64,000 nucleotides of DNA from the NCBI GenBank assembly GCA_040779345.1, contig JBFONU010000009.1, positions 62,001 through 126,000 of the forward strand, read 5' to 3'. Below the pieces are notes generated by a model. That model saw nothing but the letters and a program-made list of their open reading frames with translations, did no database searches and had not been told where the DNA came from. Source of the stretch: Thalassotalea_H sp040779345 (lineage in GTDB: Bacteria; Pseudomonadota; Gammaproteobacteria; Enterobacterales; Alteromonadaceae). The translations under genes and the position numbers were made by a program. Of the stretch, positions 18,469-26,006 are shown piece by piece (position 1 is the stretch's first letter; every line of letters starts with the position of its first letter).

Positions 18469-19236
18469 ATGGGAATAATAATAGGCTTGGTCGTTGCCTT
18501 AATAGTTATTGTGGTAATAGTCAATGCAATACAACAGCACAAACAAAAACAAGAACAAGAAAGACGTGCAAAAGCAGCAAAACAAAAAGCCATAATTGAT
18601 GAGACGGAAGAACTTCTCTTAAATCTAACTCACTTACCTGGGAATCCAAAAGTTGTCGAAATTCTCAATTTAAGAAGTTTAAATGCCGTCAAGAATATGG
18701 CCAAAATAATGCCTGAAGTTAAAGGTATTAAAAATAGAATTAACGACATGGAAGCACGTTATCAAGCTTCGTCAGAATTAGCTTCTTCAAACTCTGGACA
18801 AGAACAAGGTTTCTCTTTACCTGATAACGAACAGCAGTTAGTGGTTATTTTACAGACCATTAAAAAGATACGCATCATGCTTAAATCTGAGCAGGCTAAA
18901 GGTGCTTTAGATGCACAAGCTTTTATGCACGAAGACCATAAACTCGATGCTATGCAACTGAAAATAAATGTTGAGAGTCTCCATAAAAGAGGCACAAAAG
19001 CTTACGATAAAGAAATGCTGGGCTCGGCAAGACAATACTTAGAAAAAGCACTACAGACAATTTCAGAGCATCCAATACAAACTGACTATGGAACAGTCAA
19101 AAAGATCGAATTAGAAGAGCAGCTTGATGAAATTACCGCCGCATTGAAAAATACTAATGCTGCTGATGCCGCTAGAAAAGCTAAAGATGAAGAAGATGAT
19201 TTAGATTTACTCTTTCAACCGAAAAAGAAATGGTAA
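18469..19236 (+). CDS. Membrane-anchored helical protein of unknown function
   Basis: I do not recognise this 255-aa protein. An N-terminal membrane helix (about residues 3-20, Ile/Val-rich) is followed by a basic, Gln/Lys-rich stretch and then mostly amphipathic helix, with a coiled coil likely at 20-60, ending in an acidic tail and a basic KKKW. It should hang in the cytoplasm from the inner membrane. The region MLGSARQYLEKALQTISEHP looks like a single TPR-type helix pair. I chose the ATG at 18469 over a GTG three codons earlier. A palindromic terminator follows at once, so it is monocistronic. Confidence 0.7.
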   Translation: MGIIIGLVVALIVIVVIVNAIQQHKQKQEQERRAKAAKQKAIIDETEELLLNLTHLPGNPKVVEILNLRSLNAVKNMAKIMPEVKGIKNRINDMEARYQASSELASSNSGQEQGFSLPDNEQQLVVILQTIKKIRIMLKSEQAKGALDAQAFMHEDHKLDAMQLKINVESLHKRGTKAYDKEMLGSARQYLEKALQTISEHPIQTDYGTVKKIELEEQLDEITAALKNTNAADAARKAKDEEDDLDLLFQPKKKW

Positions 19237-19282
19237 TAAATCAAACAGTTGTTCAATTTACCGTTATTTAAATCAACAATTA

Positions 19283-19312
19283 AAAAAGCTCAAGCAATTG
19301 CTTGAGCTTTTT
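19283..19312. terminator. Palindromic intrinsic terminator
   Basis: A 30-bp perfect inverted repeat, AAAAAGCTCAAGCAA followed by its complement TTGCTTGAGCTTTTT, sits between the convergent membrane protein gene and ybaB. Confidence 0.9.
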
Positions 19313-19328
19313 GTTAGTAAAAGAAAAA

Positions 19329-19655
19329 TTAGAATGGCATTTTCATGCCGGGAGGTAATTGCATACCGCCAGTTACCGAGCCCATTTTTTCTTTGTTTTG
19401 TTCTTCAACACGACGAACAGCATCATTAAAGGCTGCAGCAACCAGATCTTCAACCATTTCCTTATCGTCTTCCATTAAACTTTCATCAATTTCAACACGA
19501 CGAACACTATGGCTACCTGTCATGGTAACTTTCACCATGCCAGCACCAGACTCTCCTACAACTTCCATATTAGCAAGTTCTTCTTGCGCTTTAGCCATTT
19601 TAGCTTGCATTTGTTGGGCTTGTTTCATCAAATTGCCCATACCACCTTTCATCAT
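19329..19655 (-). CDS. ybaB: Nucleoid-associated protein YbaB/EbfC
   Basis: Small dimeric DNA-binding protein of 108 aa. The start KGGMGNLMKQAQQMQAKM and the MTGSHSVRRVEID and PPGMKMPF segments are diagnostic. I start at the ATG at 19655, six bases after an AGGAGA ribosome site; the frame upstream adds ten residues not found in the family. It follows dnaX by 65 bp, the same order as in E. coli (apt-dnaX-ybaB), so co-transcription is likely. Confidence 0.93.
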   Translation of the reverse strand: MMKGGMGNLMKQAQQMQAKMAKAQEELANMEVVGESGAGMVKVTMTGSHSVRRVEIDESLMEDDKEMVEDLVAAAFNDAVRRVEEQNKEKMGSVTGGMQLPPGMKMPF

Positions 19656-19720
19656 AATTTCTCCTAGGTAAATTTTATGACGCAACGATAGAGGTTAATC
19701 TACAAAAATTCAAGTCCCTG

Positions 19721-21868
19721 TTAACGAGCAGTGATAGTTTCATCCACAATTTCAGCTTGAAAGTGCGTTTTCAGTGATATAACAATATCATCGTTTAACA
19801 ATAAATCTTTAGCATAGTCATAGCGTTTATCATTGATTTGTCCTTGTATTTGAAAAGGATCATCAATCGTTTGTTCAACAACCGTTATTTCAACCTGCAT
19901 AGCTTTGCCAAAAAAATCAGAAACAAACTGCTGTAACTGCTCAAGTGCTACAGGGGATTTTAAATGTTTAGTCGACTGATTTAACTGTAAAATAAATAAA
20001 TCATTATTAGACAAAGGATCGATAGTTGCGTTTAATGCCAGCTGTCGTAATCGACCATTTAACGCCATTGAGTCAATAATATTTGCCCACCTGTCGACTT
20101 GGTTCGCTTTTTTAACCACACTAGGGTCAATAACTTCAGGAACAAAAGGTACTTCAGGAATTGTAGAAATGTCTGGAACATCTTTTATTTCTGGTCTATT
20201 ACTAGGTTTTTCTTCTTTAGGCTGACGCTCATTCGCGTCATTGTGCTTTTTTCCATCATTCTCCAAAGCTTTTTTTCGACTTCGAAGCATATTTCTGCTT
20301 GCTATAATCGACTCAATTGGAGAATTAACCTTAGCGGTATTAACTTGTTCGATTTCTTCCTCTGTTACTAAAGGCGCTTGTTCATCGGATAGGGTATTTG
20401 ATTCAATTGCATTTGATTCTATTACGTTTGGTTCGTTCAATGAAGGTGCTGAACTTATCGTATTTTCATTAAGAAAATTATCTTCTTTACTAGCAACTAA
20501 TTGAACTTCAGGCTCACTTGTTGACGTAACAAAGGTATCAATGGGTGATTCAGGTGCAAAAGCTTCCTCTTCAGTACGATCTTCCCTTTGAACTTCAGCA
20601 AGCTTTTCTATTTCGTGTAATTCACTTGTTAGCGACGCTTCGATAGCTGAGGCTTTACCTTCATCGACTTGCTGCTTAAGTATCTTGGCAGGAGCTTCTC
20701 TTGGTTTCTCGGGGGAATTTGGTAAAGAAACTGTCGAGAAATCAATTTGTTCTTTGCTCTCTTGAGCCTCAGTGATTACTTGCCTTTGTGGTTTAAAAGC
20801 AAGTAATCGTAATAAAATCATATCAAATGCTGCTTGTTCATCTGCGGCATAAGGCAAGTCTTTTCGTCCATTTAAAACAATTTGATAGTATAACTGCACA
20901 TCTTCAGGGCTCATTGCCTGACAAAACTTACCAAGCAACATCTTATGCTCAGGCGATAAATCAAAATGAACATCAACCACTTGTGCCATAGCAACTTGAT
21001 GAAGCAATTGGATCAGCTCTGCCATTAAACGTGCGTAATTGGGTGCATATGAGGCGATATCTAACGATAATGCCATTAATGCTCGTGAATCTTGCTTAAT
21101 TAATGAAATGAGAATTTTATAGACCCAATGTTGATCGACTCCCCCCAGCATTTGTTGAACATTAGTAGCAATGATATTTCCTTGCCCTTGCGCAATGGCT
21201 TGATCGGTTAAACTTAACGAGTCTCGCATACTGCCACGCGCCGCTTTTGCTAACAAAGAAACAGCAAGGGGCTCTGCTTTAACATGCTCAGCGGCTAAAA
21301 TTATCTCTAACTGCTTTTCTATTTGAGTGACGGTTAATGCTTTTAAGTGAAATTGCAGACAACGTGATAATACAGTAACGGGTAATTTTTGTGGATCGGT
21401 CGTTGCTAGAATAAATTTAACATGCTCTGGTGGCTCTTCTAACGTCTTTAACAGAGCATTAAAACTGCTACGCGATAACATATGCACTTCATCAATGAGA
21501 TAGACTTTGTAACGTCCTCTCGTTGGTGCATATTGAACGTTATCGAGGATCTCTCGCGTATCATCAACTTTGGTTCTCGAAGCTGCGTCGATCTCAAGCA
21601 AATCGACAAAACGCCCTTGGTCAATGTCTACACAACTGTCACATTCACCACAAGGTGTTGCGGTAATGCCAAGGTCACAATTTAAACTCTTTGCAAATAT
21701 TCTTGCGATGGTTGTTTTACCCACCCCACGGGTGCCTGTAAAAAGGTAAGCATGATGAAGTCTTTGCTGGGCAAGTGCATTAGTGAGCACGGTAACAACA
21801 TGATCTTGCCCCATCAATTCTTTAAAAAACTTTGGACGCCATTTTCTTGCTAAGACTTGATAACTCAT
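19721..21868 (-). CDS. dnaX: DNA polymerase III subunits tau and gamma
   Basis: Clamp-loader ATPase and replisome organiser, 715 aa as full-length tau. Domain I has Walker A GTRGVGKT (45-52), a zinc module (C64, C73, C76, C79), the DEVH box (126-129) and the SRC motif (168-170). A collar domain follows to about residue 360, then a long variable acidic linker (about 370-580), then the C-terminal polymerase-alpha-binding domain V. The linker holds an A-AAA-AAG heptamer in the correct phase at codons 539-541, with a ribosome-site-like GGAG upstream and a hairpin five bases downstream; a -1 shift would end after two further codons, giving a 543-residue gamma form. See the separate entry at 20223. 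Confidence 0.95.
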   Translation of the reverse strand: MSYQVLARKWRPKFFKELMGQDHVVTVLTNALAQQRLHHAYLFTGTRGVGKTTIARIFAKSLNCDLGITATPCGECDSCVDIDQGRFVDLLEIDAASRTKVDDTREILDNVQYAPTRGRYKVYLIDEVHMLSRSSFNALLKTLEEPPEHVKFILATTDPQKLPVTVLSRCLQFHLKALTVTQIEKQLEIILAAEHVKAEPLAVSLLAKAARGSMRDSLSLTDQAIAQGQGNIIATNVQQMLGGVDQHWVYKILISLIKQDSRALMALSLDIASYAPNYARLMAELIQLLHQVAMAQVVDVHFDLSPEHKMLLGKFCQAMSPEDVQLYYQIVLNGRKDLPYAADEQAAFDMILLRLLAFKPQRQVITEAQESKEQIDFSTVSLPNSPEKPREAPAKILKQQVDEGKASAIEASLTSELHEIEKLAEVQREDRTEEEAFAPESPIDTFVTSTSEPEVQLVASKEDNFLNENTISSAPSLNEPNVIESNAIESNTLSDEQAPLVTEEEIEQVNTAKVNSPIESIIASRNMLRSRKKALENDGKKHNDANERQPKEEKPSNRPEIKDVPDISTIPEVPFVPEVIDPSVVKKANQVDRWANIIDSMALNGRLRQLALNATIDPLSNNDLFILQLNQSTKHLKSPVALEQLQQFVSDFFGKAMQVEITVVEQTIDDPFQIQGQINDKRYDYAKDLLLNDDIVISLKTHFQAEIVDETITAR
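20223..20264 (-). promoter_or_regulatory. Programmed -1 frameshift signal in dnaX
   Basis: On the minus strand the order is GGAG, eight bases, slippery A AAA AAG (20246-20252, zero-frame codons GGA AAA AAG), a five-base spacer CACAA, then the hairpin TGACGC-GAATGA-GCGTCA (20223-20240, six perfect pairs). After slipping, the ribosome reads GCA CAA TGA and stops at 20238. Each part matches the E. coli dnaX signal in kind and spacing: internal ribosome-site stimulator, identical heptamer, adjacent hairpin, early stop. Confidence 0.85.
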
Positions 21869-21876
21869 AAAGAACC

Positions 21877-22422
21877 TTATTCACCTTCATATTGAAGTAA
21901 AGAAGTGACGGTAAGCCCTAAAGCTGACAATTTTTTTTCGCCACCTAAATCAGGTAAAGAAATGATAAATGCTGCGTGAGAAGTGTCAGCGCCAAGTTTT
22001 CTGATAAGCTTACTTGTTGCTTCTATGGTACCGCCAGTGGCTAAAAGATCATCGACAATCAGAACTTTGTCATTAGCGCATAATGCATCTTGATGAATTT
22101 CAAGGGTATCAGTGCCATACTCAAGTTGATAATCTTCTGAAAACGTAGCTCGAGGTAGCTTACCCGGCTTACGTACCGGAACGAAACCTATCTCAAGCGC
22201 TATCGCTAATGGCGCACCAAATAAAAAGCCTCTCGCCTCAGTGCCGACAACTTTAGTAAAACCTTGGTTTTTAAATTTTTCAGCCAGTATATCGATAGTT
22301 AACTTAAATGCTTGTGGATTATCTAATATCCCTGTGACATCTCTAAATAATATGCCTTTTTTCGGATAGTCATTAATGGTATGAACAGCGTTTGAGAGTA
22401 ATGATATTTGAGTTTCTGTCAT
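21877..22422 (-). CDS. apt: Adenine phosphoribosyltransferase
   Basis: Salvages adenine to AMP with PRPP. The 181-aa chain begins near family consensus with INDYPKKGILFRDVTGIL, and has the PRPP loop VLIVDDLLATGGTIEA at about residues 120-135. I start at the ATG at 22422; a TTG three codons upstream is possible but matches no known N terminus. It ends 9 bp before dnaX, forming the apt-dnaX-ybaB operon. Confidence 0.94.
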   Translation of the reverse strand: MTETQISLLSNAVHTINDYPKKGILFRDVTGILDNPQAFKLTIDILAEKFKNQGFTKVVGTEARGFLFGAPLAIALEIGFVPVRKPGKLPRATFSEDYQLEYGTDTLEIHQDALCANDKVLIVDDLLATGGTIEATSKLIRKLGADTSHAAFIISLPDLGGEKKLSALGLTVTSLLQYEGE

Positions 22423-22477
22423 TGTTCGCAATAATTTATAAATGTATTGCTAAAGAATAATAGAAAACGATCAGTTT

Positions 22478-22861
22478 TTATAGTGAATGGACAATACTTT
22501 TGTTAAACAAATGATTATTAACTTTTTCAATAAACAAATCTTCATTAATAGGCTTAGCAATTAAGGTATCAAAAAGCGGTAATTCTTCTGAATTATCGAA
22601 AATGGAAACATCTTGAGTCGTCATAAAGATGATAGGCGTATTTGAAGTGAAAACCTTGGACTTTAAATTCTTGACTAATTTAATCCCATTCATTACGGGC
22701 ATTAAATGATCAATAATATACAAATCAAAACAAGCTGCTTTGGCTTTTTCTAATGCTGCCAAGCCATTATTAGCAACTTCAAATGTATGACCTAATTGCG
22801 CTAATACACAGCTTAAGCTTGCTCGTATAGATGTATTATCATCAACCAGTAGAATATGCAT
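22478..22861 (-). CDS. Single-domain response regulator (CheY-like receiver)
   Basis: A 127-aa receiver with no output domain. The acid pocket D7-D8, phospho-acceptor D51 (YIIDHLMP) and Lys103 (IAKPI) are all present. It could accept phosphate from one of the hybrid kinases in this window or elsewhere and act by protein contact, as CheY or Spo0F do. It lies 24 bp downstream of a 40-residue membrane protein gene on the same strand, and both may be read from the FNR-box promoter at 23082. Confidence 0.88.
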   Translation of the reverse strand: MHILLVDDNTSIRASLSCVLAQLGHTFEVANNGLAALEKAKAACFDLYIIDHLMPVMNGIKLVKNLKSKVFTSNTPIIFMTTQDVSIFDNSEELPLFDTLIAKPINEDLFIEKVNNHLFNKSIVHSL

Positions 22862-22885
22862 ATTATTGATCTTCTTTTTACTGAG

Positions 22886-23008
22886 TTAACTTAATACGGT
22901 TAACCACCCCATTAACATAGGTAAAAGTGGCACTGCAATTAAAGCCGAAATCGCTATAAATAAATGACGTTTTGATGAGCTATCTTTAAAGTTTTCATGT
23001 TGTGACAT
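22886..23008 (-). CDS. Small single-pass membrane protein, 40 aa
   Basis: A short gene with an AGGAAAT ribosome site six bases before the ATG. The product has a charged Ser/Lys-rich N terminus (MSQHENFKDSSSKR) and one membrane helix (about residues 15-39) rich in Leu, Ile and Pro, ending WLTVLS. I do not recognise the family. A perfect FNR-type box is centred 80 bp upstream and a receiver-domain gene follows 24 bp later. The size resembles the small subunits or accessory peptides of respiratory complexes, but no such complex is nearby, so the role is unknown. Confidence 0.6.
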   Translation of the reverse strand: MSQHENFKDSSSKRHLFIAISALIAVPLLPMLMGWLTVLS

Positions 23009-23081
23009 CTTTATTTCCTAATAAACAACAAAATGAACGGCGCGAATTCTAGCTGAAATCCCCCCGTTTAGAAAGTAATAT

Positions 23082-23095
23082 TTGATCTAGATCAA
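23082..23095 (-). promoter_or_regulatory. FNR-type binding site
   Basis: TTGATCTAGATCAA is a perfect match to the FNR consensus TTGAT-N4-ATCAA. It is upstream of the 40-aa membrane protein gene and of the receiver gene, and downstream of the terminator of the TonB operon. A TAGAAT that could act as -10 lies around 23046-23051 on the minus strand. Oxygen-responsive expression is inferred. Confidence 0.7.
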
Positions 23096-23137
23096 AACTT
23101 TAAATGGCTTGTTTATAATTGTTAAGAATTAAATCCA

Positions 23138-23168
23138 AAAAAAAACCAGCCTTCCGGCTGGTTTTTTA
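23138..23168 (-). terminator. Intrinsic terminator of the TonB operon
   Basis: ACCAGCC (23145-23151) pairs with GGCTGGT (23156-23162) around TTCC, flanked by A- and T-runs. It lies just after the stop codon of the last gene of the TonB operon. Confidence 0.9.
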
Positions 23169-23181
23169 AATAAATATTATA

Positions 23182-24438
23182 TTAAATAGATTTGCCCTTT
23201 CTTGCGGCAGTATCCTTAATATAACCGACCCAGCCTTTAGCACCCTTGCGAGTTTTTGGATCTTTCATGGCTTGTTGAATAGCGGCATAGGCTTGTTTGT
23301 ATTGGCCAAGGTAAAAATGAGATTCTGCAATACTCATATATAATCGACCTTTGTTTTCAACACCCAAATCTATCGCTTTATTTAACGCAACAACCGCTTT
23401 TTTAAATTGCTCATCTTGTGCTAATAAAGAGCCCTGTTTACTATAATGTTTAGCTTCATTCGTCATTTTAGCTAATTCACCATAATATTTTGCAGCTTTA
23501 TCAATATGCATTGCAGCATGCCAAGCATTGGCTAAAGAAAAAAGATTCTTATCATCGCGCTTTACCAAACCTGATGAAATATGTTTCTCTAGTAGCGTAG
23601 CGGATTTATGTGGCAATTGACTTTGCGCATATAGATTAGCAAGCATTTTAATTTCGGATTCTTTTTCAAGATAACCTTGCTTATAAGCTAACTGTAACGT
23701 AGATAAACTCTTAGGATAATTTTCAACCATCGCATAAAAAGAAGCTAACTGCGTCCAAAATTGCTTAGTTTCAGGAAACACTTGCACAGCGGTTTCTAAT
23801 ACAGAAACACATTGCTTAAACATTTTTCGCTCATAATAAGCATTGAGCTTGATTAAGTATGGGTTCTGATTATGTTTATCACCATAAGCAGCAATGGCCT
23901 TATCAGCAGGAGCGATCACTTTATCAAATTGCTCTAACATAGCGTAGGCCTGAGCAACTTTCACCCAAACATTACCATCTGACTTACCAGTAAAATCCAT
24001 CCAAGTATTATAATTAGTGATCGCACTTTTAAATTGCTTTTCTTGCATCTGCAAATCAGCAAGCAACTTAAGTCCATTACCCTGATCGGCTTCAGATAGC
24101 ATATCTGGCTTTATGGCGGCATCAAGCTTTTCAATCGCCTTGAGGGCATCGCCTTTTTGGGCATACATTTGACCAGTAAAAAAAGATACAAATACCTTAT
24201 CAAAATCTTTACTGGCATCAATGTCATTAAGAATAACTAATGCGCCTTCAATATCATCAGCAGAATAAGCTTCAAACGCTTTAGCTACTTTTTTACCAAC
24301 ACTTTGCCCAGGTAAATAAACTTTTCGCTTTTGCTTTTCAGCTTTTGGTGCATCAGCTGACTGAGCCTCAAAAGCTGTTGGAAGTTGCACTAAAACTAAT
24401 GAAGCAGCTAGTGCAAAAGAAGTAAAAATCTTATTCAT
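23182..24438 (-). CDS. Secreted TPR protein of the TonB system
   Basis: A 418-aa periplasmic protein with a signal peptide (MNKIFTSFALAASLVLVQLP, cleavage near 25) and tetratricopeptide repeats from about residue 60 to the C terminus. The ATG at 24438 has a GGAGG ribosome site eight bases upstream and lies 1 bp from the tonB stop codon; an in-frame ATG five codons earlier has no such site. In Vibrio, TPR proteins occur at the same position in the TonB2 cluster. Likely a periplasmic partner of TonB or of receptors; the exact task is unknown. Confidence 0.8.
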   Translation of the reverse strand: MNKIFTSFALAASLVLVQLPTAFEAQSADAPKAEKQKRKVYLPGQSVGKKVAKAFEAYSADDIEGALVILNDIDASKDFDKVFVSFFTGQMYAQKGDALKAIEKLDAAIKPDMLSEADQGNGLKLLADLQMQEKQFKSAITNYNTWMDFTGKSDGNVWVKVAQAYAMLEQFDKVIAPADKAIAAYGDKHNQNPYLIKLNAYYERKMFKQCVSVLETAVQVFPETKQFWTQLASFYAMVENYPKSLSTLQLAYKQGYLEKESEIKMLANLYAQSQLPHKSATLLEKHISSGLVKRDDKNLFSLANAWHAAMHIDKAAKYYGELAKMTNEAKHYSKQGSLLAQDEQFKKAVVALNKAIDLGVENKGRLYMSIAESHFYLGQYKQAYAAIQQAMKDPKTRKGAKGWVGYIKDTAARKGKSI

Positions 24439-24439
24439 A

Positions 24440-25057
24440 CTATGAACCTCCATCCATTTTAAAGTCTAATTGCACCGTTAAACCAGGACGTCTAAGGGGC
24501 TTACCATCAACTACTTTTGGTTTGTATTTCCACTTACGTAATGCACGTTTAGCTTCTTTATCAAAAATACGTTTAGGCTCAGCGTCAATGACAGTAACAT
24601 CTTCCACACCACCAACTTCATTAATAGTAAATGAAAGTTTTACCCAACCTTCTTTACCATCACGAGCTGCTTGTATTGGATATTTTGGTTGAATACGAAC
24701 AATCGGTGTTGCATCGCCGTCTCGTCCAAAACCTGCACCTGGTGCTGATATTCCTGTATTTGCACCAGATAATTGAATACCAGGCATATTAAACGTCAAA
24801 CCACCAGAATTATTATTTGTCTCTGGCTCTGGAGCTTGAGGCTTAGGTGGTGTTTTTGGCGGCGGCGGAGGCGGTGGCGGTACACGGCGTCTCTGCTCTG
24901 CTGCTGATTTAGGCGGCGTAGTGTTAACTTCTACAATAATGTTATCAAGTTTTTCTTCTTCTCTTCTATCACTACTGGATATAAGAAAAGCCATAAAAAC
25001 AAACAATGCAAAAGTAACAGCTGCGCCTAATAGTATCGATACTAACAAGCGAACCAT
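24440..25057 (-). CDS. tonB: TonB-family energy transducer
   Basis: Links the inner-membrane proton-driven ExbB-ExbD motor to outer-membrane receptors. The 205-aa protein has an N-terminal membrane anchor (5-27), a Pro-rich spacer (59-77, eight prolines in a row then KTPPKPQAPEPE) and a C-terminal TonB domain (about 115-205) with IQPKYPIQAARDGKEGWVKL. It is of the short TonB2 type. It lies between exbD and the TPR gene in a tightly packed operon, with 10 bp to exbD. Confidence 0.92.
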   Translation of the reverse strand: MVRLLVSILLGAAVTFALFVFMAFLISSSDRREEEKLDNIIVEVNTTPPKSAAEQRRRVPPPPPPPPKTPPKPQAPEPETNNNSGGLTFNMPGIQLSGANTGISAPGAGFGRDGDATPIVRIQPKYPIQAARDGKEGWVKLSFTINEVGGVEDVTVIDAEPKRIFDKEAKRALRKWKYKPKVVDGKPLRRPGLTVQLDFKMDGGS

Positions 25058-25067
25058 ATACTATCTC

Positions 25068-25469
25068 CTATTGACTTGCTGCAGCGATAGAAATTCTGTC
25101 GATGCCAGCTTCTTTAATAGCGTCCATTACTTTAACAACTACGCCATGCTTTGCGTCTTTATCAGCTTGAACAATAACAACTTCACTTGGTTGTTCTGCA
25201 AGTAACTTTTCAATATTTGCCGCTACGCGCTCAATATCAACACGACGTTTGTCTAACCAAATTTCGCCATTATCTTTCACCGCAATGAAAATGTTAGCTG
25301 ATTTTTGTTTTGACTGATTAGCCGCTTTAGGTTTATTAACTTCAATACCTGCTTCTTTAACAAAAGAAGTAGTTACGATGAAGAAGATCAACATGATAAA
25401 TACGATGTCCAACATCGGTGTCATATCAATTGCTGCTTCTTCGTCTTCACGAATACGTTTACGTGCCAT
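25068..25469 (-). CDS. exbD: ExbD-family proton-channel subunit
   Basis: A 133-aa protein with one N-terminal membrane helix beginning DMTPMLDIVFIMLIFFIVT; D21 matches the essential proton-carrying Asp of ExbD/TolR. The C-terminal two thirds form the periplasmic domain. With the neighbouring ExbB it should power TonB. It is 12 bp downstream of exbB. Confidence 0.93.
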   Translation of the reverse strand: MARKRIREDEEAAIDMTPMLDIVFIMLIFFIVTTSFVKEAGIEVNKPKAANQSKQKSANIFIAVKDNGEIWLDKRRVDIERVAANIEKLLAEQPSEVVIVQADKDAKHGVVVKVMDAIKEAGIDRISIAAASQ

Positions 25470-25481
25470 TATAATCTCTCT

Positions 25482-26006
25482 CTAGTGATGAGGTAAACTG
25501 TCAACCAGTTTAGCCTTTGCTAGTTTAACTTTTGCATCTAATCTTGTACTAAAAAACACACCTGATAATGCTGCAACCATACCTGCCATTGTAGGGATGG
25601 TAGCCATTGAAATACCAGAAGCCATTAGACGTGGATTACCTGTACCTTGTTGAGCCATAGTTTCAAAAACTGAAATCATACCTGTTACTGTACCTAGTAA
25701 ACCAATCAGTGGACACATTGCCACCAAAGTTTTTATCGTAATCATATTACGTTCAAGTAATTCTGCCGTTTCGGAGATCCATGTATCTCTAATTCGATGT
25801 GCATACCATGAGGTTGTATCTGTTCTAGCATCCCATTTTGCAATGATATCATCACGCATTTGAGGATAAACAGACGCTAAAAACCAATAGCGTTCAACCA
25901 TCATGATCCACATTAATAAGAGAGCAAAGGCGACAAAATAAAGAACGTTACCGCCAGTTGCAATAAAACTCCTGACAGATTCTATAAGCTCTATCAGGAA
26001 TAACAT
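25482..26006 (-). CDS. exbB: ExbB-family proton-channel subunit
   Basis: A 174-aa MotA/TolQ/ExbB protein with three membrane helices: about residues 17-37, and a C-terminal pair around CPLIGLLGTVTGMISVFETM and MATIPTMAGMVAALSGVFF. The GLLGTVTGM motif is diagnostic. Its ATG overlaps the stop codon of the upstream TtpC-like gene (TAATG), implying translational coupling and linked stoichiometry. Confidence 0.92.
   Translation of the reverse strand: MLFLIELIESVRSFIATGGNVLYFVAFALLLMWIMMVERYWFLASVYPQMRDDIIAKWDARTDTTSWYAHRIRDTWISETAELLERNMITIKTLVAMCPLIGLLGTVTGMISVFETMAQQGTGNPRLMASGISMATIPTMAGMVAALSGVFFSTRLDAKVKLAKAKLVDSLPHH

Noticed and set aside
20270..20276. A AAA AAA heptamer in dnaX as the main frameshift site
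   Set aside because: It is correctly phased but the hairpin is 29 bases away, while the A AAA AAG nine codons later has spacer, hairpin and stimulator in place.
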